Positions 48,301 through 58,600 of a DNA stretch of 64,000 nt are shown here, one piece after another (within the stretch, counting starts at the first letter, position 1; each line of letters begins with the position of its first letter). The position numbers were made by a program, and so were the translations under genes. A model generated the notes under the pieces. The model made no database searches and was not told where the DNA came from. It was given only the letters and a program-made list of their open reading frames with translations. Source of the stretch: Hyalomma asiaticum (taxonomy: Eukaryota; Arthropoda; Arachnida; Ixodida; Ixodidae). The stretch spans positions 58,625,777-58,689,776 of the forward strand of contig CM023483.1 in the NCBI GenBank assembly GCA_013339685.2. Direction: 5' to 3'.

Positions 48301-51035
48301 GCCAGTCACTTCAACAGAGTAAATAAAGAGTTTATTTCGTATGTTGATATACATCACCTTGCCAAATTCATGCATCATGATCATAAGTTTACAAGTGAAT
48401 ATAATGACATTAAATAAACAACACATTTCTCTTCCGATGATGTTATAACTACTCCTACGTAATTATAATTCTCAATAAGACAGTAGCCCAAGTATAATGA
48501 CACACATGTGTTGTTACTGTAGTAACAGTTCACCAGTTCCAGATCATGTGGGAAAAAAAAAGCTTAACTTGGCAAATGAAGTGACATGCGTAAACATGTT
48601 TCTGCAAACACCACCCACATGCAGCAAAGATAAGCAAGGGAGAGAAAGGCCAACAGGTTATTTATAACACCGCACAGGAACAACAAGCGGCAAGCACCCC
48701 CCACCAAGCAAAATCGCCCTAACAAAATGTGTGAGACGAGAAGAAAAAAAAAGATAGTCAAAGTGGAAAAAAAATAGGCTGCTCCTATAGCAAAAAGTGC
48801 TCACTAGATGCTTTCATACCACCATTGCACAATGCATGCTTTAAGAAAAATGTGCCAGAAGAACCATGTATTTTTAAAATGTAGACAATGTAGTTTAGTT
48901 TTTTTCAGTTATTTAAATGGCACAAGGATGTGTGTATGCATGAGGAATGCAAGGTTTACGAATACGGGCCGATGCAACAAGACCACTACACAGCTTCGTT
49001 CACGCAAACAGGATCTATTTTACTCCAACAACAACGTGGCTTATTACACTGTTACTTGTGTAAGGAGAAGTGTGGTACAGTACCATGCAACACAAACGGG
49101 CGAATGAGGTAAACAGATTTGTATTTATTAAGCAATATTCTACAACTGAAATGTTCTGTGCTGGAAATCAGATCCTTGGACTAGACCATGAAAAAAAAAA
49201 AAAATAGCATAGTTACTGTCAAGGGTACGGGTGCAAAGCAACCAATGCACTTTACCAACTTGCAAAATTTTGTGATTGCCAGCACGCACCCCAGCTCTTC
49301 TCTTCAAAGGAAAGAAAAAAAAAAGGAAAAAAAAACTTACAAACTGCATTCTACTTTGTTGAAGGGCACTCATTGAACAGAAATGTAAAACCACTTAATG
49401 ATATTTATATTCTAGCATATTTCATGGCATGTCACTATTTTTCAATAAATATCACCTTTCCTTCAATCCAGCTAACTGCAAATACAATTGAAAGAAAGCA
49501 GCCAGCTACCGAGAGCACAGACAAATCATACATGTTAGAGAACAGAAAAAGAAAGAAGAAATGGCTTACATACCTCTGAACGAAGATCAGTGCTGTAGCT
49601 TAGTAGAAGTAAACAGCAACACACATTTATTAGAAGTCCTGAACATGTGAGAACACACGGTGCTATCCTTTCAGGCACAAACTGCACGCACCACACCCAG
49701 AACCTATGTGGACACATAGAATGAGCTGATCAGTGAAATGAATTAGAGCTGCTTGATCGAGAGTGAAACCAAGCTTTTATGCCAAAATTAAGAAGGCTAA
49801 GCAAGAACAGCATACATGAACACAAGCACAAAAAAAGAGACCCCTCCTCAAAAGTCCTTCCAGGTATTACAAATAAACAAATAAGCAAGCAAGTAAATAT
49901 ATAAATTCAGCAGTAACTGTAACATTTAGGAATGAAAGTCACAGCCCTCACATGCATGTGTGCATGTTTTTGTGCCAGCAAACTGCGTTGTTATAATGAA
50001 GTCAGATTGACTAAGTTGCCTCTTAATTTTATGCCTCTTTGGATTCCATTTCTAAGTTTGTGATCTATAGACATGTGTACATGTTTTTAGGCCATGGAGA
50101 TGTGTTGTTATAATGAAGTCATGTTAATTAAATTGCCTCTTATTTCGATGTCTCTTTGGATTCCATACATAAGTTCGTGATTTACAAAAATAAGATTTGG
50201 TTACATAAGATCGGACAGGCTAGAAATCATAACATGTAGGAATTAGACCACGAAAGCAAACATAATATTTTTGAAAGGCTGCATGCATGTAAGCACATGC
50301 AAAAAGAGGGAAAAAAGCATGCAATGGAAAGAATACGTCAGAGACAAATCACCAGAAATAAACTTACATAATGACAGCCTGCTAAATGTTACATTGTTTC
50401 CATAGTTCTAACAGACTGACCAAGTGTAGCTGAAGTATATGTGATACAGCCAACATTTTAATGAGAATGTCCAATACATTTCTTTAAAGAAATTTTATTA
50501 GAAATATAAAGCAGATTGACCAGCAGATGCCTAAAGAGAACAGTCTGCAAAGAAGTGTGCATAGAGGCTCAAAGCATGAACTTGCATCAAAGGCTGCGAC
50601 GCATAAACATGAATCCATGGTTCTAGCACTTAACATTTATATTTACCGCCTACACCGTTCCTGCATTCATAAAGCAAACATCATATGTACTACCAAGAAC
50701 TATATTTTCTGCTGGATCCGTTTGAGATATCGCTTCAATAGGATGCCATTTGCTCCCACATGACATTGTACCAGGCACATTATTATGTCATGCAAGCATA
50801 CCAAAAAGTGATTGATTGATGATACAGGTCAGCAACCAGCTTGTAATTTTGTCTCAGCATTTATGAAAAGTCACTCATTCGCCGCCACTAACCTCTGGAG
50901 GAACAGAAGCTCGAGGACTGAGCCTGCACTAGCGTTGTACAAATATGGTTTCTTTTTAAGATTGTCCATCTGCTCCACTGGAAGCACCCAGCCACCAAAG
51001 TTCTCTCGTGTCTTCGTTGTTTTACCTAGATGCAT
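30058..51035 (-). CDS. CEPT1: Choline/ethanolaminephosphotransferase-like (CDP-alcohol phosphotransferase), nine coding exons
   Basis: Seen: nine exons (51035-50893, 49703-49574, 45058-44914, 38837-38696, 36435-36351, 36022-35882, 32660-32514, 31271-31137, 30357-30058) join in phase to 455 aa, near the 406-416 aa of human CHPT1/CEPT1. Matching landmarks in order are LKKKPYLYNASAGSVLE, WVWCVQFVPERIAP, APWWTFVLCALSLFLYQ, LDALDGKQA...YDHGCDALST, FYSTHWQDYV, FGKIDVSE, HPVMFLVTYGFAFAKIT and LDLWDSSLLAPLFL. Many segments are hydrophobic, as expected for a multi-pass ER/Golgi enzyme. Known: the family makes phosphatidylcholine and phosphatidylethanolamine from CDP-choline or CDP-ethanolamine and diacylglycerol. 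Odd: the active-site motif keeps its Asp residues (114, 131, 135) but has Ile119 for Arg, Glu127 for Gly and is one residue shorter. The last exon exists twice. The symbol marks the family; orthology among CEPT1, CHPT1 and EPT1 is not settled. Confidence 0.87.
31137..31271 (-). CDS. CEPT1: CEPT-like coding exon 8
   Basis: 45 codons, phase 0: LTTVSYGELDLWDSSLLAPL then a hydrophobic run ending SALMCAM, matching human AHMTKSE...DTAFIGPALLF. Acceptor CACATTTGTAG, donor ATG|GTAAGG. Confidence 0.82.
31272..32513 (-). other. CEPT-like intron 7
   Basis: No further exon seen. A perfect 14-base palindrome ACCTTTTAAAAGGT lies near 31767. Confidence 0.6.
32514..32660 (-). CDS. CEPT1: CEPT-like coding exon 7
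   Basis: 49 codons, phase 0, containing HPVMFLVTYGFAFAKIT, close to human HPCLYILTFGFVSAKIT. Acceptor GGCTGTTTCAG, donor GTG|GTAAGT. Confidence 0.92.
33049..34255. mobile_element. Non-autonomous Tigger-like element
   Basis: The left end CAGTAGACTCCCTTTAAGAC and the reversed right end CAGTGAACTCCCGTTAAAAC are inverted repeats with some differences, followed by GAACTCG on both sides. TA flanks at 33047-33048 and 34256-34257. 1207 bp, no transposase. It lies in CEPT-like intron 6. Confidence 0.78.
34258..35644. mobile_element. Second non-autonomous Tigger-like element, abutting the first
   Basis: The left end CAGTCAACGACCGATTTTCC and the reversed right end AGTCAATGACCGATTTTCCG are inverted repeats. 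It shares the TA at 34256-34257 with the element before it; TA 35645-35646 is on the right. An inner copy of GCCCGATTTTCCGGACG occurs at 35586-35602. GC-richer than its surroundings, 1387 bp, non-coding. Confidence 0.78.
35705..35782 (-). repeat. tRNA-like SINE head fragment
   Basis: On the minus strand GTGGTACCTTAGTGGCTGAT leads to ACAGGTTCAATCCTTGGCCG, an A-box-like and a B-box-like part (GGTTCAATCC). No SINE body follows. Confidence 0.45.
35882..36022 (-). CDS. CEPT1: CEPT-like coding exon 6
   Basis: 47 codons, phase 0: VFYGIQLREVLMLLSFCCLV and so on, one hydrophobic segment followed by GGKTPLDGLVKIPRRT. Acceptor TTATTGTGCAG, donor ACG|GTATGC. Confidence 0.82.
36351..36435 (-). CDS. CEPT1: CEPT-like coding exon 5
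   Basis: 85 bp: IDVSECQCSMMAVHLLTAIY then GQNMWMQN, matching human VDVTE...and the following membrane segment. Acceptor TTTTTCCTCGCTAG, donor AAT|GTGAGT. Confidence 0.85.
37285..37480 (-). repeat. SINE, diverged copy
   Basis: Plus-strand TTTTACATGCCAAAACCATA, TGAAGGGCTCTGGAAATTTT and CATGGGCCTCTAGCAATTTT follow the same order as the clean reversed copy at 60403-60592. Confidence 0.65.
37853..37967. repeat. Hairpin: about 37-bp inverted repeat
   Basis: Arms 37861-37897 and 37923-37959 pair at 34 of 37 bases (GCAAGCAAAAACG...AGCACACGAGAGA against its reverse), with weaker pairing extending about 8 bases further out. The loop is 25 bases. Confidence 0.8.
38696..38837 (-). CDS. CEPT1: CEPT-like coding exon 4
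   Basis: 142 bp: FVTTSISIAMQLGDSPALLV, hydrophobic run, then FYSTHWQDYV, matching human FYCAHWQTYVSG. Acceptor TTTTTTCTTGCAG, donor GCAA|GTGAGT. Confidence 0.88.
40340..40545 (-). repeat. SINE, old copy
   Basis: Reverse-orientation SINE body: ACGTCAAAACCACGGTATAG, then ATCAATTTTTGACCATGTAG, then a decayed tRNA-like head near 40500-40540. Confidence 0.5.
41410..41475 (+). repeat. tRNA-like SINE head fragment
   Basis: AGTAGAGTGACTGCCTCCAA followed by CACTGGGTTCCATTCCCGGT contains a B-box-like GGTTCCATTCC. It is not a functional tRNA: stems do not pair fully and no body follows. Confidence 0.4.
44914..45058 (-). CDS. CEPT1: CEPT-like coding exon 3, catalytic motif
   Basis: 145 bp encoding APWWTFVLCALSLFLYQLLD then ALDGKQAIKV and YDHGCDALST. 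It carries the CDP-alcohol phosphotransferase motif in altered form. Acceptor GTAACTAG is weak in pyrimidines; donor ACTT|GTAAGT is strong. Confidence 0.85.
45059..49573 (-). other. CEPT-like intron 2
   Basis: 4.5 kb, AT-rich. Contains a Tigger-like MITE (46739-46912) and a run of A at about 48043-48062. No exon seen. Confidence 0.55.
46739..46912. mobile_element. Short Tigger-like MITE (copy 2)
   Basis: Same family and orientation as 6817-6991 (AACCTCATTAT..., CAAGGGGAATTACGATTG, ...CATTATAATGAGGTTTTGCTG). The ends are inverted repeats. The left terminal bases are worn. Confidence 0.7.
49574..49703 (-). CDS. CEPT1: CEPT-like coding exon 2, first membrane segment
   Basis: 130 bp: FWVWCVQFVPERIAP then a hydrophobic stretch (LINVCCCLLLLSYS). 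It matches human YWTWLLQWIPLWMAPN...SYCP. Acceptor CACATAG, donor GAG|GTATGT. Confidence 0.88.
49704..50892 (-). other. CEPT-like intron 1
   Basis: Contains a 117-bp direct tandem repeat at 49956-50189. No exon seen. Confidence 0.6.
49956..50189. repeat. Tandem repeat, two units of 117 bp
   Basis: Unit 1 (49956-50072) and unit 2 (50073-50189) share ATGTGT(G/A)CATGTTTTT, TTGTTATAATGAAGTCA and CTCTTTGGATTCCAT at the same spacing. They are clearly diverged. Confidence 0.75.
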
Positions 51036-51043
51036 GTCGAATC
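50893..51043 (-). CDS. CEPT1: CEPT-like coding exon 1 (ATG 51035)
   Basis: Acceptor TTTTGCGTTTCAG, then eight untranslated bases, then ATG 51035-51033 (MHLGKTTKTRENFGGW), the first ATG. Donor CAGAG|GTTAGT. It ends with two bases (AG) that make Arg with the next exon. Confidence 0.82.
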
Positions 51044-52700
51044 CTGAAACGCAAAATAGACCTCCTATCAAGAGCTAGTATTGAGTCAACATGCACAGAA
51101 CTGGGGAGGATACGACCATAGTTCTGACACACACACACACACCTAAGGTTACTTATCAGTAACATATTCAGATCCACACATTGTAATGTATGTGCATTAT
51201 CGACTAGATTGTCAAATACTGCTTGTTCAGGAATGGAATTTGATATCTCTTTTGCCTTCAGTGGGCTATGCATGCCACAGATAATGGTTCTAGCAAGGAA
51301 ACTTTTCGCTTACGGAATGAAAACTGTGCTGCGATGAAGAAATCGAAAAGCAAAGCAGCCTAATGCAAATGAGAGCCTGTGGTAACAGCGCTTCGACGAG
51401 GGCCGCAAACGGCAACATACAAAAACAATTACTTCCTGGCAATTACGCGCGTGTGCTATCAGTTCCAGACTGTGTCGCTGCGGGGCAAATGAGCGCAGTC
51501 TTATCTTGGGTTGGCGCAAGAGGACCTTTTCGCTTATCGAGTTTGCACTCCGCAGATCACAACTCAACATCCGCCCGCCGCTCCAAGTGCAAAGAGTGGC
51601 TAGCCGGACGGTGAGAAGGTCGTAACTATCTTGCCGCATGTCTCGCAAGTTCAGACGTGCGGGTTATCGAGCTATCGTGGAAAGTCGCCGCACGTTCTGC
51701 GTTTCGTCAGCTCACGTGGGACACGCATGTGACATTTGCGCGGAGGAGAGCCTGCAGCCACAGACAAGATCGGTCCTCCTTTCCGGATCCTCCTTGTGTA
51801 CCAAAGACGACCGTGACGTGCGAAGATTTCTCAAAACATGCACTTGCGCAACGCATGAATCAAGACTTGGCTGCCGCGATACGAAAAACAAGCACACCTT
51901 CAAGGCTATTCGCTCAGTGTTCTGCAAAACATGGGCCTTGATGATCGAAGCACGCAGGCGGGCGAGCTTGCCAAACGCAATTAAATGCGCTCTGAATATC
52001 AAATGATATTCATCTACACGCAGTTGTGCCTGTTGTGCTACGACGGTCGCTTCTCTCGACCCGTTTTCTCTTGGTGTTCCGCCAAAAGAGCATACTTTAG
52101 CGAATTTGCCCGCGGTTTTTCATCCTAAGCACGCTCAAACTACTGAGGATAGAAGCATATTCGAGCTAAACTCGATCTATGCTACCCTGGAGCAACTTTT
52201 TTCTTGCAGTTTCTTTATATTTTATTATTTTCATAATTTCGCGATATGCCAACTGCTGCTGCAGAGAAGCGCCAGGTCAAGGCTCACGCGTATCTCACAT
52301 GTGATCGACTTTGTGCGCATTTCCCCGTAAACAAGAGAGTTGATGATCATTTAGCAAAAGAGAAAACATTAAGAGATGTACGAAATGCTTTTCAAACAGC
52401 TCGCAACGCTGTCATCTAACAAAAATGCTATGACAGGCCAAGAAGCAGCGTAAATTTGTCAGCTTTATACAAAGTTCGCCGCAGTGATCGAAGAAAGTTC
52501 GTCGCAGTGATCGAACAATTTGCGATGGTGATCGAGACTCACCACAGGCTCCTCGCGGCGTTATAACAGGCTCCGAATATGCTCGTCAGGTAAAACTTAA
52601 TTAACCCAGTTTCTGCAAATACCGACAATGCGCGCAAATCGAAGGGTTATGCAGCAACTCGCGCCTCGAAAGGAGCGGGAAAGCTAGGTATCGTACTTAC
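51044..52700 (-). other. Probable 5' intron of the CEPT-like gene
   Basis: Lies between the first coding exon's acceptor (51044) and a consensus donor GTAAGT at 52700-52695. GC-richer DNA at 51360-52000 holds several overlapping ORFs up to 122 aa on both strands, none recognised. Confidence 0.4.
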
Positions 52701-53000
52701 GTAAAGCACAACGCACGCAAACAAGTATCCCCCGCAGGTGGTTGATGATCACTGCAGTTGACGCGCACAATTAAACCAGGTTAAGCCAACGACGTAAATA
52801 CGCGACTCCGAGCACACACATACACAGACCGAACCAGTCAACGGTTTCGAATCTACTGGCCTGCATGCTGGCCGATTCATGGAGGAGCAAGCAGCTGGAT
52901 CAAGGTAGAGAGGGTTGAGGGAGGGGCGGCAAGGGATCGGAGAGAGGAGGCAATGCAGCGCAGCACGGCCAGCGCTCCTTACGGAAAGGACCTCCAACAA
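52701..53000 (-). promoter_or_regulatory. Probable first exon and promoter area of the CEPT-like gene
   Basis: The donor TTAC|GTAAGT on the minus strand ends a putative non-coding exon in GC-rich DNA upstream of the coding exons. The exact start is not visible. Confidence 0.35.
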
Positions 53001-53900
53001 AATATTCCTTCGTCAGTACGTTGGAAAGAGCCCAAGAGAAGGCAAATTCAGTGGCTCAAACAGGCAGGCGTGATCTGGGACAGACGCCGACTAGATCATA
53101 CACTCGGTAGTTTCGCCATACCAGCACCTGCGCGGCAATGACTGGTGCAGAAAGCGTGCGATGAACGAATTATACGCTACATCGTCTCACACCAGAAAAG
53201 CAGGCTAGCCATCGCACCACACATTTCCCTCTGAAGGTACCTTCTTAATTCGTTCTTTTTTTTTAATGCAACGGGAAATTTTGTTCAACAGAGCCAGACC
53301 AGCACACATGGTATTTGTAGACATACAGTTATTTGACTATCGTTACATGCAGCAGCCGAAAATTATGCAATTATAACTATACTCACATCCTTTAATTTTG
53401 TATGTCGACAAATATGGCTTTATTCCTCACATAAAGTAAACAGTGAATTCATTGTGCTCTTTCTTATGGATCTGTGTGTCACAAACTCACAAACTTTACT
53501 AGTCCCACGCAACGTGTAATCTAAAAAATTCAGAATGACTACCCTCGCCCAACCTTCCTTTTAACTTTTAAACAATCCAATTTTGATTCCCAGAGAAACG
53601 TCTGATCACACCCAAACAAAGGAAACGCTTGGCATGGCCACTGTGATTATATATGTCTTTCTAGGAAGGCAACATTGCCTTGAAATTCCCATACCAACTC
53701 ACCCCAATGACAAATATCTTAAGGGCATCTGCCAAGGCCTCCCATTTATGTGCCAGCAAAAATGGACTCGCTGTGTTCTTTTGAAGCTAAAGCATGATGT
53801 GGTGTCACACTAGTGTACTGCATGGTGAAATGAACGGTGTAAAAGTATAGCCAGGGTACAAAAAGGATAAACTGGGACATTCAATTTTTAAACAGATTGA
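53001..53900. other. Spacer
   Basis: No gene or clear repeat recognised. Confidence 0.5.
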
Positions 53901-53901
53901 T

Positions 53902-54130
53902 GATTCATTGATTTCTGGGGTATTACGTCCCAAAACCAGCTACGATTATGAGAGATGCCGTAGTGGAGGGCCCCAGACAATTTTCCGACCATCTGGGGTT
54001 CTTTAACATGCACTGACATTGCGCAGTACATGGGCCTCAACATTTCGCCCCCATCGGAATGCAGCCGCTGCAGCCAGGATTCAATCAAATTACACGAAAG
54101 CGTAGTGCATGACCAGACCAGTTGTTACGC
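53902..54130 (-). repeat. SINE, near full length
   Basis: Plus-strand TTACGTCCCAAAACCAGCTA, GTAGTGGAGGGCCCCAGACA, CATCTGGGGTTCTTTAACAT and CATTTCGCCCCCATCGGAAT, ending in a worn tRNA-like head. It is the reverse of the plus-oriented copy split at 56757-57958. Confidence 0.75.
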
Positions 54131-55482
54131 TACGGTGATGTGAACAGCACGAAATTGGAGCAGGGACACAAAGGTAAAAGAAAATATAACGGAGAGTAGC
54201 ACTGTCTCAGTTTTCTGTTCCCTTTCAGCTTTTGCACTGTTTGCTTCACCGAAGGCTCAAAAACCGAACATGGCAAGGTCACAATATTGAAAACATTAAA
54301 CTTTAGTCTCCATTTTCTCTTGTGGTAATGTACATCGTGAATTAACGGCAATGTAGTTTTCAAAAGAACTTTTTAAAGTCTATATTGATTTAGGCTCCTT
54401 TTCAGTGTGCCTTTAACAGTTCGCATGTAACTATGTGCAGTTTTCTAAGCATAGCATATGCCCGGAATTCGTGTTTTATTACAGCAGCGACTGTTTAATT
54501 GCTTTCAAGACTACAGGCACAGCACCCCAACAATACTGAAGGCCACCAGAAAACAGATCAGTGCATTTAATCCTAGCTTGGAAAGACAATGCATAAGTTC
54601 AGAAAAAGTTAAAGATATAAAAGGAAAACCAGACCACAATTTAGCTCATATCCTTTATTCTTACATTCAAAGACCCTTCTTGATGCACAGCATCAGTGAT
54701 GTCTCAGCATTTTTGTACAGAACAAGTCACTCATTCAATCTAGCTTTCATACAGTCATATGACATTAGTTTATGTACTGAATAGCACTCTTTTTTTATTC
54801 TGTACACAAATTTACACTTGGCATGTTCCTACAATGAATGCCTGCAGTTACTTCAAGGAAAGTTGACACAAGGTGATCATTTTTGTGATTAAGAATTCCT
54901 GCAGGTGACTTACAGAAAAATTTATTTGTCAATAAGTCTAGGATACGGACTTCAGGTTCCATAGCATTACTTAATACAAGGCAATTACAGGACCTTCCAG
55001 TCAGTGCCCTGTGTCCTCAGGAAGCAGTATAATCCTGAAATCGTGATGCTAGCACAGGTGACATACCTGTCGCTGAAATCAGATGTGAAACACACTGAAA
55101 TTCCACTTAGTTTGAGTGAGCCATCTTTTTTTTTTTAATGAAAGGTTCATACTTCAAACAACAGATGGAAAGCAAAGGTGCTACCTCACACATTTAGTGA
55201 TGAATGTCTTGCAGCTCAGGCTAATTTCTGAATTCCTTTAAGTGGATCTACCTTCAGTATTCATGAACTTTGTTTCCAGCGGTTGTTTATGAGCTTTAAT
55301 GAACTGATGGCACCAACTGCATCGCTTCTGCTATGAACATTGACCGACAAAAATCATGACCTTGTTTCAAAATTCCTCACTTTTCTAGTATACCTAGTGA
55401 GAGTTATAACATGTTATAGATATGTACACAGAGAAAATAAAATGAACACAGATGATGACTGCAGACAAAAGCGTGCCACTGC
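54131..55482. other. Spacer and 3' UTR of the gene at 55483
   Basis: Minus-strand AATAAA candidates occur at 54921-54926, 54794-54799 and 54653-54658. No other feature seen. Confidence 0.4.
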
Positions 55483-55671
55483 TTATTCGTCAGACAGGGA
55501 GGCTGTGGCAATGACAACATTGTCCCCTTCAAGGCTGTCCGGTTGCTCTTCGGCTGAGGCTAAGGCTTGGTCTTGTTGAAGTGCCAGGTGCTGCAGTGCT
55601 AGCAACTGTGCAGGGTTACCCACAAGCAGGATTTGCTGACCAGATGGTGTTTGCACTAATGTGCCCTCTTC
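55483..55671 (-). CDS. Last exon of the unrecognised gene
   Basis: 62 codons then TAA. Acceptor TTTCCTCTCTACAG. Encodes PSGQQILLVGNPAQLLALQH and ends DNVVIATASLSDE. Confidence 0.65.
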   Translation of the reverse strand, partial: EEGTLVQTPSGQQILLVGNPAQLLALQHLALQQDQALASAEEQPDSLEGDNVVIATASLSDE

Positions 55672-58600
55672 CTGTAGAGAGAGGAAACATACGACAGAGC
55701 CGTACCTCAGACTTTGCAGGCCATTTCTAAATTTTTACAAAAGAGAGACGGGTGTCATCATGTCGCAGAATGGTGAAGCAAGAGACAGCACTGCATCCAT
55801 GATTCACGGACCTAACTCTCTGCTGAACAAACTTTTCCCCAGAAAGTGGAGCAACAGCCAAAGCACAATGACAAGGGTGGGCGTAGTCCGTCATCAAAAT
55901 GTGATTTATGGGACAACTGCACCAACTATACATGTATACTATTACCATAGTCCCTCAATACCTTTTACTAGTCACGAAACTTCGGGCCAAGTTTGGTATA
56001 GCGACGGAACCTCCCGCCGGGGGCGCCACTGCAGTCAAGAAGGCTAAGTAGGCTTTCGTCGCAGCCGCTTAAACGGCGCGTTTTTTTTTTTTTTTTTTTT
56101 GGTGCGTTACGAGGTTTCCCTAGCGGAGACTCGCTCTGGTGGCTACACGGACGTCTTTCAGGGGAGTTTCATATCCTGCTCTCCCTTTGCTTACAGGCAG
56201 CGTACTCGTACCTGTGCGTAGCGGCGGGGTTCCTTTGCTTTCGGTCGTGGCGAAATCGGCTTGCAGCCACGCGCGCTACACCGATCCATCAAACACTGTT
56301 TGACTCTGTTTGGCAATGCCTTTTTTTTACTCTTAATTTTCTTCGAGACTGTTGCCGAGGCAAGCGGAAGAAATGGGACCAGGAACAACACTGCCGGTGC
56401 GCAGCCGTATGTACCGTCGGAGACGGGCGTGCTTCACGCCTCTTTTGCCGAGAAATGTATTGACGCGCGCAACTTACGTGACGGTGCTTTCTCGTGACGA
56501 TGTATCCATGTTTTGAAAAAATACTTCGCCTAAATTGTTCACAATGTGCATGGCTGAGTTAAAAATTACTTTCCGGTACATTACCGTGTGGCACCGACGC
56601 TCGGCGTAGGAAATACTGCGTTAGAGGAAAAAAAAAGTAGGTTGCCCGCACGTGGCTGGCTTCTCTGTCTCGGGGCGACTGTATATACAAAACTCTTAAG
56701 CAAATGTAACAAGATTACTGTAGTAATACCTGCACACAAGTGAAAACACTGATGCTGGCCCACTGCGGTGGTCTAGCGGTTATGGCACTCCGCTGCAGAT
56801 CCGAAGGTCGCGGGATCGAATCCCGGCCGCGGCGGCTGCATTTCATCATCAGCCTGTCTACGCCCACTGCAGGGCAAAGGCCTCTCCCGTGGATCTCCAA
56901 TTATCCCTGTCCTGTGCTAACTGGGCCCAATTTATCCCCGCAAACTTCCTGATCTCATCTGCCCACCTAACTTTCTGCCGCCCCCTGCTACGCTTGCTTT
57001 CTCTAGGAATTCACTCTGTTACGCTTAATGACCAACGGTTGTCTTCTCTTCGCATTACATGGCCCGCCCAGGCCCATTTCTTCTTCTTAATTTCTATTAG
57101 TATGCCCCTAACACGCGTTTGTTCCCTAACCCATAACGCTCTCCTCTTGTCCCTTAAGGTTACACCTACCATTTTCTGTTCCATAGCTCGCTGCGTCGTC
57201 CTCAATTTAAGCTGAACCCTCTTAGTTAGCCTCCAAGTTTCTGCCCCGTAGGTGAGTACCGGTAAGATGCAGCTGTTATACACTTTCCTCTTCAGATACA
57301 CTGGTAAGCTACCATTCATTATCTGAGAATGCTTACCGAATGCACTCCACCCCATTCTAATCCTCCTAATCATCTCATACTTATGATTCGGATCAGGGGT
57401 CACTACCTGGCCTAAGTAGACATATTCATTTACTACTTCCAGTGCCTCGCCAGCTATCTGAAATTGCTGTACTCGTCCAAGGCTATTGAACATTACTTTA
57501 GTTTTCTGCATATTAATTTTCAGGTCCACTGTTATACTTTGCCTGTTAAGGTCAGTAATCATGCTTTGTAATTCATCTCCCGAGTTACTTAGCAAGGCAA
57601 TGTCATCAGCAAATCGGAGGTTACTGAGGTATTCCCCATTAACCCTTACACCCACCTGTTCCCAATCCAGCCTTCTAAATGCTTCTTGTAAACATGCTGT
57701 GAATAACATTGGAGAGATTGTGTCACCTTGTCTTACGCCCTTCCTTATAGGTATCTTGCTGCTCTCCTTATGGAGGACTATGGTAGCTGTGGAGCCGTTG
57801 TAGATGTCTGCATTTCGATGGAGGTCAAATGTTGAGGCCCGTGTATTTAGAGCTAGGTGCACGTGATAGAACCCCAGGTGGTCAAAGTTACCCCGAAGGC
57901 CTCCACTACGGCGCGACTCTCATAATCACAGCTGCTTTGGAACGTAAAACTACATCACATTACTCGCCCCGACGGCTTCGAAGCTAAAGTGTACTGCTAA
58001 ACATACCTGGCCACAACGCTCGCATTTCGAAGGGAACGAAGCGCAAAGACACTTGTGTACTCAGGTTTACGGGCGCGTTGAAGAACCACACATGGTATTT
58101 TTTTTTTTTCGCAAAATGTCTAAGGGCTCCCGCACGCTGTAAAGTGCCAAGAGATTGTTCAAGGTATTTCACAGTCATGCTGTACAACAGCTCCTTTCAC
58201 TTGGACGAATATCAAATAAATGTCTTGTGCGGCTGATTGATCTACGAACCATTAAAACGTTTTAGAACTGCAGAAAAATAGGCTCCAAATACTTTCTATT
58301 TTCATAACAAACAACTCGCTGTAGGCTGTAAGCATTTTATTTTCAAAACGGAAACTTTAGAAGGCATACATACAGGCGCAGAAATGTAAATTAATGTGCA
58401 TGATTACATGCTCACAACACATTTTAGAAACAGTGAAGAACAATTATCGCAGTACTAAAAATTGATAAGTTACAGATAAATAGATAAATAGATGCCCTCT
58501 ATAACCTGCTCGTCTTTACGAATGATGTCCTCCTTATCGAAATGTTTTTCGCAGACGCGGACGTTCAGTGAACTAAACGACAACGTACCCGTTTCGTGAC

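Noticed and set aside
51310..52006. Overlapping ORFs of 83-122 codons on both strands
   Set aside because: GC-rich DNA lacking stops by chance; no domains and no consistent splice structure.
56759..56830. tRNA gene
   Set aside because: A- and B-box-like parts are present, but the acceptor stem does not pair and the standard SINE body follows.
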